A DNA stretch of 64,000 nt from Planctomycetota bacterium (GTDB lineage Bacteria; Planctomycetota; UBA1135; GCA-002686595): contig VGYZ01000002.1 of NCBI GenBank assembly GCA_016872795.1, positions 43,627 to 107,626 on the forward strand, read 5' to 3'. Position 1 is the first letter of the stretch, and each line of letters begins with the position of its first letter. Both the position numbers and the translations under genes were made by a program. The notes beneath the pieces were generated by a model. The model ran no database searches and had not been told where the DNA came from. It was given only the letters and a program-made list of their open reading frames with translations. This document shows positions 1 through 9,279 of the stretch, piece after piece.

Positions 1-2937
1 GAACGCGAGCCCCTCGCCCGTCCCCGCGCGAATCGCGGACGACTCGCACGGCGCGAGGCCGATCCGCCCAGCAGCGGCGGCGAGCCAAGCCTGAGGATCG
101 TCGTGAGCCACGTCTTCCCACCACGCCCACCAAGCGGCCGAAGCGTTGGACTTGGAGCGCAGGTCGAGGCACGAGAGCACCGCGAGTTCCTCGGCCACGC
201 GCGCGTCGCCCGGCTCCTCGGCGAGCAGCGTCAGCAGCGGCGACATCGCCTGGGGAACGAGCTGCTCGGAGAGCAGCAACGCAGCCTCCCGACGGGCCTT
301 CGACGACGGCGCGCGCGCCATGCGCAGCAGCTCGTCCCAAGCCTTGCTGCCCTGCGCGAGCAACCCGCGCCGCGCGGGCGCATAGGTCACATCCTTCGGA
401 CCTTTCGCGAGCAGCGAGACGAGCAGCGGAACGCTGCCGGGATCCCGCAGCGCGGTCATGCCCTCGGCGGCGGCGATGCGCACGGCCGGATCGCTGTCCG
501 AGAGCGACGCGAGCAGCGTGCCGAGCGCCGCGTCACCGCCCAGATGCCCGAGCGAGCGCAGGGCCGCGACGCGCACATCGACATTGGCATGTCGCGTGCG
601 CGCGAGCACTTCGCCGGTCGCAGCGACGACGCGCGCTTCGCCGAGTGAAAGCAACGCGGCCGCGACCACGCGCAGCTCGGAATCGTCGAGCAGAGAGCGC
701 AGGGCCGTGAGTTCGCGCTCCCCGCCCGTGCGCACCAAGGCCGTCGCGGCGACCGCGCGCACGAACGGACGCTCGTCGCGGGCGCGGGCGAGCGTGAACT
801 CGACGCCAGCGCGCGAAAACACGCCGGCGAGCTCTTCCGGCGCGTTCGACTCGAGGCCCGCGATCCAGACATCGACGAGCTCGCTCGCCGCGTCGCTGGG
901 CAGCTCACTCGCGCTGCCCTGCGCCGCCGCCATCGCGAGCTCGAGCAGCGTGCGCGCACGCGCGCCGAAGAAGCGTTCGTCGCGCAAGAGCGCGATGAGC
1001 GCGCCGAGATCGTCCGCGGTGGCGCAAGCCGACTGCGACTGGATGCGCGCGAGCTCCGTCACGGCGCTGTCGCGCTCCGCAGGCGGGAGCTTCGATGCGC
1101 GCAGCATCACGCGACGCCACAACGCCGCAGCGCGCGCCGCGGGCTCGTTCGCGCCCTCCCACCACGGCGCCTCGGCTTCCCACAACGCCACGCGCCCGAG
1201 CGCGACTCCGGGCTCGGGGAACAACTGCCAGCGATTGCGCTCTTCGAGCGCGCGCACCTCGTCCACTGCGCGGCCGAACCATGCTTCGGAGGCGGCGCCC
1301 GCGAAGCGGAACGACTTCGCGCGCTCGTGGCACTCCACCGTCAGCGTGCGACCGGGCTCGAACGAGCTCCCGCGCCCGCCGGGCAAGCGCTCGCCACCGA
1401 AGATGCCGCCTTGTGCAAGCACATCCCACAGTGCGCGCGCTTGGGACGGCGCGAGCACGAGTGTGCGCTCGTCGAGTTGCCCGCGCGCGTCGAGTTCGCG
1501 CGCGCGCTGCGCACCGACGAGCCGAAGCACGCTGGTGCGGCCCACGACGAGCTCGTCCTCGAGCCGCACTTCGAGGGCCCCGGCGTCCTCGGCGCGCACG
1601 GCCATCGCCGCGCGCGCGGCCCGAAAGCCGCTCGCGTGTGCGCTCCACCACTGCACCCAGCGCGGGCCATCGGCGCCGAAGTTCTGTCCGGTGATCAGGT
1701 GCAGGCGACGCACCGCCGTCGGCACGATGGAGCTGAAGTCGGGCGAGAAGTCCTCGGCCGAGATCGCGCGCACGAGCCGGTGCGGAACACCGAGATCGAG
1801 CCATGTCGTGTCGAGACCTTCGGGGCTGCGAAAGCCGATGCCGGCGAGCGCGGCGGCGCTCGCCGCCGCGACGAGCGAGTCGCGCGAGCCGAGTCCTTCG
1901 ACGAGCCGCGGCACATGCGTGGCGCCGAGCACGGGCTCGAGCCGCAGGTCTTCGCGCTCGCACAGCGCGAGCAACGCGTAGGCTCCGCGACGCAACAGTC
2001 CGCGCTCCGCGAACGCACGCACGACGAGCTCGGCGTCGAGCCCGTCCGCAGCGCGCGGTGCGAGCGCATCGACCGCGCGGCGCGCGACGGCGCCATTGGC
2101 ATCTCCGAGGCGCTCGAGCAGCAGGGTCGTCGCGAGCGGATCGCGCGAGCTCTCGAGCAGCGAGGTTGCGCGCAGCCGAGTGTCGGCGTCCTTGTGACCG
2201 AGCGGCGTCGCGAGCGCGCTCGCGGGCAGCGCCTCCCCGAGCGCGGCGAGCCGACGCTGCGCGGCAACTCGCACCGGCGTCTGCCGATGCCCGAGCAGGC
2301 GCGAGAGAGTCTCGACATTGGCCCGCGCAGGGGCGAGCTCGCAGAGCGCTTCGACCGCAGCGGAAGCGGCGGCCGTCGGCAGGCGCTCGTCGAGGCGCGC
2401 GAGCGCGCGCTCCGCGTCGAGAGGCTCGCCACTCGCGAGCAGCGCGCGCAGTCCGACGAGAAACGTCGGCGCGTGGTCGCTACCGAGCGCGCCGAGCGCC
2501 GCCGCGCGACCGACCTCGCCCATGCGCACGAGGCTCGTGGTCGCTTGCTCGAGCATCGGACTGCCGACATCGCGCAGCTTGGCGACCTCCGCGAGCACAT
2601 AGCTCGCCGCGTTGGCCTCGCCCGCGACCGGCACGGCGGGCGCCAATGTCGCGGGCTCGACGGGCGCGACCGCCGGAGGCGTGCGCGGCGCAAGCACGGG
2701 ACGGGCGTCGGGGAGCTCGAGTTCGCGCTCGGCACGCTCGGCGTTGAACCCGCGCGGCGTGTCCGGCAGCACGCGCGGATCCTGCTTCTGCTTGCTCTCC
2801 CGCTCGGGAGTCCCGCCTTGCTGCGGATTCGCGCCCCCCGCCGGCGACGGCGGCAGCACGACCTGCCCGCGGCCGAGCGGCGCAAGCGTGCCGAAGAACA
2901 GCGCGAGTGCGAGCAAAGGAATGCGGGCGGCGTGCAT
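1..2937 (-). CDS. Exported HEAT-repeat protein, C-terminus beyond the window
   Basis: A single open frame of 979 codons runs from an ATG at 2937 off the left edge with no stop, so the gene is partial. The product begins with a signal peptide (MHAARIPLLALALFFGTLAP...) followed by a Pro/Gln/Arg-rich linker of about 100 residues. Then come many helical Leu/Ala/Arg units typical of HEAT repeats, for example the VRIAAAEGMTALRDPGSVPL stretch near the visible end. Tryptophan modules (WVQWWSAH, APWWEG, AAWWAWWED) interrupt the repeats and recur in the vWA protein at 19750-21300. Third codon positions are strongly G/C, unlike the competing frames on both strands. Repeats of this kind make protein-binding scaffolds; the partner is unknown. 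It lies 140 bases downstream of recG on the same strand. Confidence 0.85.
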   Translation of the reverse strand, partial: MHAARIPLLALALFFGTLAPLGRGQVVLPPSPAGGANPQQGGTPERESKQKQDPRVLPDTPRGFNAERAERELELPDARPVLAPRTPPAVAPVEPATLAPAVPVAGEANAASYVLAEVAKLRDVGSPMLEQATTSLVRMGEVGRAAALGALGSDHAPTFLVGLRALLASGEPLDAERALARLDERLPTAAASAAVEALCELAPARANVETLSRLLGHRQTPVRVAAQRRLAALGEALPASALATPLGHKDADTRLRATSLLESSRDPLATTLLLERLGDANGAVARRAVDALAPRAADGLDAELVVRAFAERGLLRRGAYALLALCEREDLRLEPVLGATHVPRLVEGLGSRDSLVAAASAAALAGIGFRSPEGLDTTWLDLGVPHRLVRAISAEDFSPDFSSIVPTAVRRLHLITGQNFGADGPRWVQWWSAHASGFRAARAAMAVRAEDAGALEVRLEDELVVGRTSVLRLVGAQRARELDARGQLDERTLVLAPSQARALWDVLAQGGIFGGERLPGGRGSSFEPGRTLTVECHERAKSFRFAGAASEAWFGRAVDEVRALEERNRWQLFPEPGVALGRVALWEAEAPWWEGANEPAARAAALWRRVMLRASKLPPAERDSAVTELARIQSQSACATADDLGALIALLRDERFFGARARTLLELAMAAAQGSASELPSDAASELVDVWIAGLESNAPEELAGVFSRAGVEFTLARARDERPFVRAVAATALVRTGGERELTALRSLLDDSELRVVAAALLSLGEARVVAATGEVLARTRHANVDVRVAALRSLGHLGGDAALGTLLASLSDSDPAVRIAAAEGMTALRDPGSVPLLVSLLAKGPKDVTYAPARRGLLAQGSKAWDELLRMARAPSSKARREAALLLSEQLVPQAMSPLLTLLAEEPGDARVAEELAVLSCLDLRSKSNASAAWWAWWEDVAHDDPQAWLAAAAGRIGLAPCESSAIRAGTGEGLAF

Positions 2938-3077
2938 GGTCGTTCGCGGTGGCGCGCGGGCGCAGGAGCTATCCGCGGGGCGCGAGAAGATACGCGATTC
3001 GAGTCGGTGGTGCGCGGAATCGGACCCACGGACGCGTTCCCCGCATCGAAATGCGCCCAGACGGCGCGCGCGCAGCA

Positions 3078-5171
3078 CTAGGAAAGCCGCCGGCGGTGGG
3101 CGTAGGTGTCCAGCAGCTCGGGCGCGCGCTCGCACAGCTTCGCCGCGAGCTCGCACAGCTCGAGGTCGACCTCGTCGCTCGCGAGGCCTTCGCGGTTCGC
3201 GCCCGCCTGTCGCAGGCCGAGCAGATCCCCCATTCCGCGCTGGGCGAGATCGGCCTCGGCGATCTCGAAGCCGTCGTCCGTGCGTTCGAGCAGCTCGAGG
3301 CGCGCGCCTGCGGAGCGCTTGCCCATCAAGTAGCACGAGCTTGGGCTCACTCCGCGTCCGACGCGCCCGCGCAGCTGGTGCAGCTGGGCGAGACCGAGGC
3401 GCTCGGCCGACTCGATCACGATCGCCGTGGCCTGAGGCACGTCGACTCCGACTTCGATGACCGTCGTCGCGACGAGCACGCGCACATCACCGCTGAGAAA
3501 GCGCGCCAGTCGCTCCTCGCGCTCCTCCGCCTCGAGCTTGCCGTGCACCAGCTCGACCCCGTGGCGCGCCCAGCGTCCCTGCGCGATGCGCGCATGGCGT
3601 TCCGTCGCGCCAACATCGTCCTCCTGGCCCGACTCGATGCGCGGCACGACCCAGAACACGCGCTCGCCGCGCTCGAGCCGCGGTTCGAGCTCGCGCACGA
3701 GTTCGCGCGGCGAGTGCACGCGCCGCGTGCGCACCGGCGAACGCCCGGGCGGCTTCTCGCGCAGCGTCGACACATCGAGGTCGCCGTACACGGTGAGCGC
3801 CAGCGAGCGCGGAATGGGCGTCGCGGTCATCAGCAGGCCGTGAACATCGCGTCCCTTGTCGAACAGCCGCTCGCGCTGAGCGACGCCGAAGCGGTGTTGC
3901 TCGTCGATCACCGCGAGTCCGAGCCGCGCGAAGCGCACGGACTCGCCCAAGAGCGCGTGCGTGCCGAACAGCACATCGAGCGCGCCTCCGGCGAGGGCCG
4001 CGAGCAGCGCACGCCGCTCGCGCGTCGAGAGCGATCCACACAGCACGGCCGTGCGCAGTCCAGCGCGCGCGAACAACGGGGCCAGTCCGCGCAGATGCTG
4101 TTCCGCCAGCAGCTCGGTCGGAGCGAGGAACGCGGCCTGCGCGCCGGCGCGCGCCGCGAGCAGGCACGCGAACGCGCCGAGCGCCGTCTTGCCGGAACCG
4201 ACATCGCCCTGCAGCAGCCGGCGCATCGGATGGCCACGCTCGAGATCGTCCCGCAGCGTGCGCGCGATCGCGAGCTGCCCGCGCGTGAACGCAAACGGAA
4301 ACACGGCCCGGATCTCGGCTTCGACCTGATCGTCGACACGCACGACGAGCGCCGACTTTCGCGCACGCTCGCGTCGTCGCGCTTCGAGGCCCGCACGCAA
4401 GGCGATCAGCGGCTCGAGCGCCATCCGCGCGCGCGCGCGCGCATGCCGCGCTTCGTCGCTCGGCGCATGCAACTCCCGCACGGCCTCGGGCAGCGCCAGC
4501 AAGCCATGTTCCTCCAGCAACAGCGCGGGCAAGGGCTCGCGCAAATGCGACCCAAACTGCTCGAGCGCCTGTCGGCACAGCGCGCGCAGCATCTCCTGCG
4601 AGAGGCCCTCGGTCCCCGGATAGACGGGCGTGAGCGTGCCGGGCTCGGGCAGGGGCGAGGTGGCGCTGCCGAGTCGGCGCACCACGAGCGCGGCACCCTT
4701 GGCCCACGCCGCTCTCCCCTCGGCCTCGACCTCGTCGCCGGGGCGAAAGCGCTCGCGCAGCCACGGCTGGTTGAAGAACAGCAGCTCGAGCGCCTCGGCA
4801 CCGTCCGCGATCGCGACGCGCAAGAGCGAGCGCGCTCCGAAGCGCGAGAAACGCTGGCGCACGACGGTCCCGCGCACGCGGCACGAGAGCGCGGGCGCGA
4901 CCCCCTCGCAGTCCTCCAGCTCGCTCTCCCCCGCGTCCTGTGCGCACTTGCTCGCGAGCGCACGCGCCTGCGCGAGCGGGCACGGGGCGCCGGCGCGTTC
5001 AAGTCGGCGCGGCAGGACGCACAAGAGCTCGAGGACATTGTTCACTCCCAGCGCCGCGAGTCGGGCCGCGCGCGAGGGCCCCACGCCCGCGAGCTCCGTC
5101 AGCGCCACGCTGTGCAGCGCGAGCTCGACGGCTGCGGGGGCGAGCGGGGCGCGCACGCGTGCGCTCGACAC
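3078..5171 (-). CDS. recG: ATP-dependent DNA helicase RecG
   Basis: The product has 697 residues, the normal RecG length. RecG is a superfamily 2 helicase that drives fork regression and branch migration of Holliday junctions. An N-terminal helix-hairpin-helix-like and wedge/OB region (VGPSRAARLAALGVNN) precedes the helicase core. The core shows Walker A GDVGSGKT, the DEQH box (DEQHRFG), MTATPIPRSLALT and the C-terminal helicase motifs VATTVIEVGVDVP and HQLRGRVGRG. I placed the start at GTG 5171 because GGAGGAGG lies six bases upstream and the protein then begins just before the first conserved segment; TTG 5177, which overlaps the previous stop, is an alternative. It directly follows the lipoprotein gene at 5174-7480 and is probably co-transcribed with it. 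Confidence 0.95.
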   Translation of the reverse strand: MSSARVRAPLAPAAVELALHSVALTELAGVGPSRAARLAALGVNNVLELLCVLPRRLERAGAPCPLAQARALASKCAQDAGESELEDCEGVAPALSCRVRGTVVRQRFSRFGARSLLRVAIADGAEALELLFFNQPWLRERFRPGDEVEAEGRAAWAKGAALVVRRLGSATSPLPEPGTLTPVYPGTEGLSQEMLRALCRQALEQFGSHLREPLPALLLEEHGLLALPEAVRELHAPSDEARHARARARMALEPLIALRAGLEARRRERARKSALVVRVDDQVEAEIRAVFPFAFTRGQLAIARTLRDDLERGHPMRRLLQGDVGSGKTALGAFACLLAARAGAQAAFLAPTELLAEQHLRGLAPLFARAGLRTAVLCGSLSTRERRALLAALAGGALDVLFGTHALLGESVRFARLGLAVIDEQHRFGVAQRERLFDKGRDVHGLLMTATPIPRSLALTVYGDLDVSTLREKPPGRSPVRTRRVHSPRELVRELEPRLERGERVFWVVPRIESGQEDDVGATERHARIAQGRWARHGVELVHGKLEAEEREERLARFLSGDVRVLVATTVIEVGVDVPQATAIVIESAERLGLAQLHQLRGRVGRGVSPSSCYLMGKRSAGARLELLERTDDGFEIAEADLAQRGMGDLLGLRQAGANREGLASDEVDLELCELAAKLCERAPELLDTYAHRRRLS

Positions 5172-5173
5172 GC

Positions 5174-7480
5174 TCAACCTCCTCCGTACATCTCGGCGAG
5201 CGCCTCGGCCGCCGGCCGATTTTGCAGCGTGAAGCTGCGATCGACGCCGTTGCCGTGCTCGGGATCGGTGGTCCAGCACCACACATACACGCCCGCGGGA
5301 GGCTGCGGCTCGCGTCGCACGGTCGCCAGCGCTGCGGCGAAGGCACGCGCGACGCGTGCGCTTTCCTGAACATCGTAGGAGCCGAGCCCCGCCGCGGGAT
5401 CGAGCGTGGCGAGCGATGTCGGCGGCAGGCCGAACTCCGCCACGATCCACGGCCTGTGCGCCGTCGCCGCGAAGCCACGCAGCTCGCGCAGGAAGGCGCG
5501 GTAGCGCTCGGCACACGCTGCATCGTCGGGGAGCTCCTTGGAGTCCGTCGCGACGCGCAGCGAGCAATAGAGATCGACGGCCACATAGTCGAGCTCGTCC
5601 CAGAACTCGAGCTGCTGCGCCTCCCCGAGATCCCGAGCCGCGTAGGTCAGCGCTCCCGTCCACGCGCGCCGCACGCGGGCGATGAACTCGCGCCAGCGTG
5701 CGGTGTTGTGCAGCAAGTAGGCCGGTGGAATCCAGCCCGCGGCGAGATCGTCGCGCACGCTGTCGGTCGCCTCACCGAGTCCGTTGCCCAGACACAGCAG
5801 GTCCGCGTCGCACAGCTCCGCGAGCAGCGCATGGTGGATCGCAAGCGCTTCGAACTGCTCGAAGAAACGCCCCCAGTGCGCTTCGTCGAACATCATCGAG
5901 GCGCTCGCCAGGCCGCCCGTCGGAGCGTCGAGCAGGGAGGGCGTGATCATCACGCGCATTCCGAGCTGCCGTGCGCGTCGGGCGAGCACGAGCAGCTCGT
6001 GGTCGTGCACGGTCGAGTCGAAGGGCGTGCTGCGCGAGCCTGCGGGCCACCATGTGATGCGCGGACGAGCGCAGACATGCGGATCGAGCGCCAAGGCATC
6101 GACGCCGCGCCCCTTCAGGTCGGCGAGCGCCGCGAATGCGCCGCGGCTCGACAGCGTGCGGAAGCTGCGGCCATCCCTGTCGCGCGGCGCGGTCAGATGC
6201 ACGCCTTTCGCGAAACCTGCCGCGAGCGCGCGAGCGCGCCGATCGCGCACGAGCTCGCGCGGCAGAGGATTCGCCGCCCAGCGCGCGCGCAGCGCGGCCC
6301 AGGGCAACTCCACCGCCGCGCTGCCCTCCGTCCACATCGCGCGCACGAGGTCCGCGCGCTGCATGTCGAAGAGCTCGGCCACGAGCGCGGCGCGCAGCGC
6401 GAGCACGAGGTGCGGTGAAGCGAGCGGGTCCACAGCGTGCAGCGCATCTTCGAACCCAGCGGCGAGACCGCGGGCGCGCAGGTGCTCGCGCCAGTCCGCC
6501 AGCCGTACGACGCCGCACCAGGTTTCGGCACACGCCGCACCGACGGCGTCGGCCATCCAGTCCTCGCGCGGCTCGCCGAGGCTCGCGAGCGCCAGCGCGC
6601 GCGCAAAACCGGCGCCGCGATCGTCGAGCACATCGGGGGCGACGACCCCGTGGAGGTCGAGCTCGCTCCCGCATGTTGCGGAAAGCGCCTTGGCACCGGT
6701 CGCGACGGAGAAACTCTCGCCGTCCGGCCACAGGTGCACGCGCACTCGTTCGCGCGGCTCGCCGAAGTGCGCCACCGCGATGCGCTGCACATTCGCGAGC
6801 CGCTCGACCCAGCGCTGCTCCGCGCTCGCATCGACCGCTCCGTGAACCACCAGCTCGCACCCCGGACCCGCGCGCACGACTTCCGGCCATGTCCCGAGTT
6901 CCTCGAGCGCCGCCCCCGCGCTCGAAGCGAGCAATCCGCCGTGATCGCTCCACAGTCCTTCGCTCTCGATGCGGCCGCCGCGCCAAGTGCGGAAGCCGGG
7001 CTTCCAGCTCGGCAGCAGCTCGCTCGCGAGGCCCGCGGCAACCTGCGCATCACTGGCGATGTACGCGCACACCGGCCAGTCGGCGCGGCGCGGATCCTCG
7101 ACCACGAGCAGGATGCCCTCGCGCGAGCCGTGGTAGCGGCGACCCTGAAACCAAACGGCGTTGGTGCCCGGCTCGAACACCACGCCGTGCAGTTGCGCGA
7201 TGGCGCCGATCCCGGGCGTCGTCGCGTCCGCGAACAGGATGCGCGCCGCACCGCCGTCGAGTTCCGTGCCGCGCTCGAGCTCCACCTCGAAACGCCCTGC
7301 ACCCCGGACCGTCTCCGCCAGCCGCTCGAGCCTCCGGGCGTCGACCGACTCCGGCACGATCACCTCCAACCGCCGCGCACCCTCGACGGAGCGCGCCAGA
7401 CGGTAGGAGCCGAGCTCGTCCGCATCGCCGCATGCGGCGAGCGCGAGCAGCGCACCAGCGAGGAACGAGCGGACCTTCAC
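5174..7480 (-). CDS. Lipoprotein with a glycoside-hydrolase-like TIM barrel (GH113/GTA-like)
   Basis: The 768-residue product has a lipoprotein signal peptide with lipobox LAAC (residues 14-17), so it is probably tethered to a membrane. The N-terminal half has no recognisable catalytic motif. The C-terminal third resembles GH113/GTA-type TIM barrels: RGVDALALDPHVC, RVMITPSLLD, a WDELDYVAVDLY strand, VAEFGLPP and a terminal GVYVWCWTTDPEHGNG segment. The Glu of EFG is a possible nucleophile, although the substrate cannot be read from sequence. The start is GTG 7480, which places the hydrophobic stretch and lipobox at the usual distance. The stop overlaps the recG ribosome-binding region, so the two genes form one unit. 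The family assignment is by pattern only. Confidence 0.7.
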   Translation of the reverse strand: MKVRSFLAGALLALAACGDADELGSYRLARSVEGARRLEVIVPESVDARRLERLAETVRGAGRFEVELERGTELDGGAARILFADATTPGIGAIAQLHGVVFEPGTNAVWFQGRRYHGSREGILLVVEDPRRADWPVCAYIASDAQVAAGLASELLPSWKPGFRTWRGGRIESEGLWSDHGGLLASSAGAALEELGTWPEVVRAGPGCELVVHGAVDASAEQRWVERLANVQRIAVAHFGEPRERVRVHLWPDGESFSVATGAKALSATCGSELDLHGVVAPDVLDDRGAGFARALALASLGEPREDWMADAVGAACAETWCGVVRLADWREHLRARGLAAGFEDALHAVDPLASPHLVLALRAALVAELFDMQRADLVRAMWTEGSAAVELPWAALRARWAANPLPRELVRDRRARALAAGFAKGVHLTAPRDRDGRSFRTLSSRGAFAALADLKGRGVDALALDPHVCARPRITWWPAGSRSTPFDSTVHDHELLVLARRARQLGMRVMITPSLLDAPTGGLASASMMFDEAHWGRFFEQFEALAIHHALLAELCDADLLCLGNGLGEATDSVRDDLAAGWIPPAYLLHNTARWREFIARVRRAWTGALTYAARDLGEAQQLEFWDELDYVAVDLYCSLRVATDSKELPDDAACAERYRAFLRELRGFAATAHRPWIVAEFGLPPTSLATLDPAAGLGSYDVQESARVARAFAAALATVRREPQPPAGVYVWCWTTDPEHGNGVDRSFTLQNRPAAEALAEMYGGG

Positions 7481-7520
7481 GCTGCGCGCGAGTGTAGCTC
7501 CCGCACCTCTCCGCGTCCGC

Positions 7521-7964
7521 TCAGCGCGCGCGCGGCGAGGCCACCGCCAGCCACACGCCGAGCGCCACGAGCACGAGACCGACGACGCGCTCCGTGGTGA
7601 GCGGCAGGCGCGCGCCGGTCGCACCCAGCCGGTCGAGCAGCAGGGCGACCACCACCTGCGCCCCCACGGCGAGCGCGGTCGTGACGCCCGCGCCGAGCCG
7701 GGGGTAGGCCACGGCCGCGCACGAAATGATCACGAGCCCAAACAAGCCGCCGGTGAACAGAAACCACGGCGCCGGGGTGCGCTCGGGCATCTGCCCCGCC
7801 GTGCGCGCCACGAGGTACCACAGGCTCGATCCGGCGAAGACCGTGCCGGAATTGATCATCAGAGTGAGCGGGAGGCCGAGGCGCAGCGAGAGCTGGCCGT
7901 TGACCGTGCTCTGCAGGCACACGGCGGCGCCGAGGGCGAGGGCCAGCAAGATCAGGAAGGGCAT
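7521..7964 (-). CDS. DMT-superfamily transporter, DUF606/YdcZ type
   Basis: The product is a short 147-residue integral membrane protein with about five hydrophobic helices. It begins MPFLILLALALGAAV and contains the GQLSLRLGLPLTLMINSGTV segment typical of the DUF606 (YdcZ) half-size drug/metabolite transporters, which are thought to work as dimers. Its start lies inside the 3' end of the FAD-subunit gene (13-base overlap), making it the last gene of the molybdenum-hydroxylase operon. That position suggests it moves a substrate or product of the hydroxylase, which is inference. No regulatory sequence of its own is visible. Confidence 0.8.
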   Translation of the reverse strand: MPFLILLALALGAAVCLQSTVNGQLSLRLGLPLTLMINSGTVFAGSSLWYLVARTAGQMPERTPAPWFLFTGGLFGLVIISCAAVAYPRLGAGVTTALAVGAQVVVALLLDRLGATGARLPLTTERVVGLVLVALGVWLAVASPRAR

Positions 7965-8821
7965 GCGGAAGCTCCGGTGAGCTCGCCGAGCAGCGTGGCG
8001 AGCACGCGGGCGAAGGCCTGACGGCGGTACGAAGCACTCGAGCGCACGTCGTCGATCGGTGCGATGTCGTCGTGAGCGCTGCGTCGCGCGGCTGCGCGCA
8101 GTGCGGCGAGCTCGAGCGGAGCGCCGAGCAGCGCGCCCTCGAGAGCCGAGAGCCGCAGCGTGCGCGGTCCGACCGAACCGGCCGCGGCCCGCAGCGACGC
8201 GATGCGCTGTCCCTCGACGGACAGGGCGAGCGCGACCACGAGCTTCGAAATGGACTGCGCCCGGCGCGTGCCGACCTTGCGCAGGCCGCAGCGCTCGCCC
8301 GCGGGCCGCGTGGGCACGAGGACGGACTCCACCAGTTCGTCGGGCCGTCGCAATGTCCGGCGATACCCCGCGAGGAACTCCTCGCAGTCGAGCTCGCGCG
8401 AGCCCTGCAGCGACACGAGCCGCACGCGCGCCCCGAGCGCCACGAGCGCCGGATTGAGATCCGCGGCCGGCGACGCCGTGCCGAGGTTGCCGCCGAGCGT
8501 CGCGCGCGCCTGAATTTGCTCCGCGCCGACTTCCGCGCAGGCCTGCGCGACGAGCGCAGCGCCGTGCGCCACCCGGGGATCGCGGCGCAGCTCCGCGCAC
8601 GTGGCAAGGGCGCCGATGCGCAGGCCCGCCGCCTCCGCGCGCACGCCGCGCAGTTCATCGAGCTTCCACACGTCGACGACGCGCTCGGGCCGCGCGCGCC
8701 CTGTGCGAAGCTCGACCATCAAGTCCGTGCCGCCGGCGAGCACCTGCGTCGGAGCCCCGGGCCGCGCGAGCGCGAGGAGCGCCCCGCGCAGGTCGCGCGC
8801 GACCGTGACCTCGCAGCTCAC
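7952..8821 (-). CDS. Molybdenum hydroxylase FAD-binding subunit (xanthine dehydrogenase family)
   Basis: The 289-residue product has the two FAD-binding signatures of the CO dehydrogenase/xanthine dehydrogenase flavoprotein family: AGGTDLMVELRTG (from residue 29) and ATLGGNLGTASPAADLNPAL. A C-terminal CODH flavoprotein-like domain follows (RKVGTRRAQSISKLVVALAL). In the holoenzyme it passes electrons from the 2Fe-2S clusters to NAD or another acceptor. The GTG start at 8821 overlaps the stop of the 2Fe-2S subunit gene, so translation is probably coupled. The substrate cannot be inferred. Confidence 0.9.
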   Translation of the reverse strand: MSCEVTVARDLRGALLALARPGAPTQVLAGGTDLMVELRTGRARPERVVDVWKLDELRGVRAEAAGLRIGALATCAELRRDPRVAHGAALVAQACAEVGAEQIQARATLGGNLGTASPAADLNPALVALGARVRLVSLQGSRELDCEEFLAGYRRTLRRPDELVESVLVPTRPAGERCGLRKVGTRRAQSISKLVVALALSVEGQRIASLRAAAGSVGPRTLRLSALEGALLGAPLELAALRAAARRSAHDDIAPIDDVRSSASYRRQAFARVLATLLGELTGASACPS

Positions 8822-9279
8822 GCGCGCTCCTTCGCCGCCGCGAGCGCCGCACGCAGGATCGCCCCGTAGCCAGTGCAACGACACAGGTTGCCCGCGAGCG
8901 CCGTCCGCGCATCGTCGAGCGTCGGCACGCGACCCTCCGCGGAGCAGCGCTCCGTGAAGGCGCGCGTCATCACGATCATGCCCGGCGTGCAGATGCCGCA
9001 CTGCGCCGCGCCCTCCTCCAGAAACGCGCGCTGCTCAGGCTCGAAACCCGAGCCTTCGATCGTCGTGACGCGCGCGCCGTCGACTTGGCACACCGGTACG
9101 AGACAGGAGTTCACCGCGACGCCGTCGACGAGCACCGTGCACGCGCCACACTCGCCCTCGCCGCAGCCTTCCTTGGTGCCCGTGAGTCCCAGCTCGACGC
9201 GCACGACATCGAGCAAGCGCCGCAGCGGCTCGACCTCGAGCTCGCGTTCGATCCCGTTCATGCGCACGACGATCTTCAC
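8818..9279 (-). CDS. Molybdenum hydroxylase 2Fe-2S subunit
   Basis: This 153-residue small subunit carries two [2Fe-2S] clusters. The N-terminal plant-ferredoxin-type cluster uses Cys39, Cys44, Cys47 and Cys59 in CGEGECGACTVLVDG...NSC. The C-terminal helical cluster uses CGICTPGM and NLCRCTGYG. It relays electrons from the molybdenum cofactor to FAD. The GTG start at 9279 overlaps the TGA of the molybdenum subunit by two bases. All eight cysteines are present, so it should be functional. Confidence 0.93.
   Translation of the reverse strand: MKIVVRMNGIERELEVEPLRRLLDVVRVELGLTGTKEGCGEGECGACTVLVDGVAVNSCLVPVCQVDGARVTTIEGSGFEPEQRAFLEEGAAQCGICTPGMIVMTRAFTERCSAEGRVPTLDDARTALAGNLCRCTGYGAILRAALAAAKERA

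Noticed and set aside
4430..4445. Short GC dinucleotide runs (gcgcgcgcgc) here and in many places
   Set aside because: They follow from Arg/Ala codons in very GC-rich DNA and show no regular unit, spacing or conservation that would mark a functional repeat.
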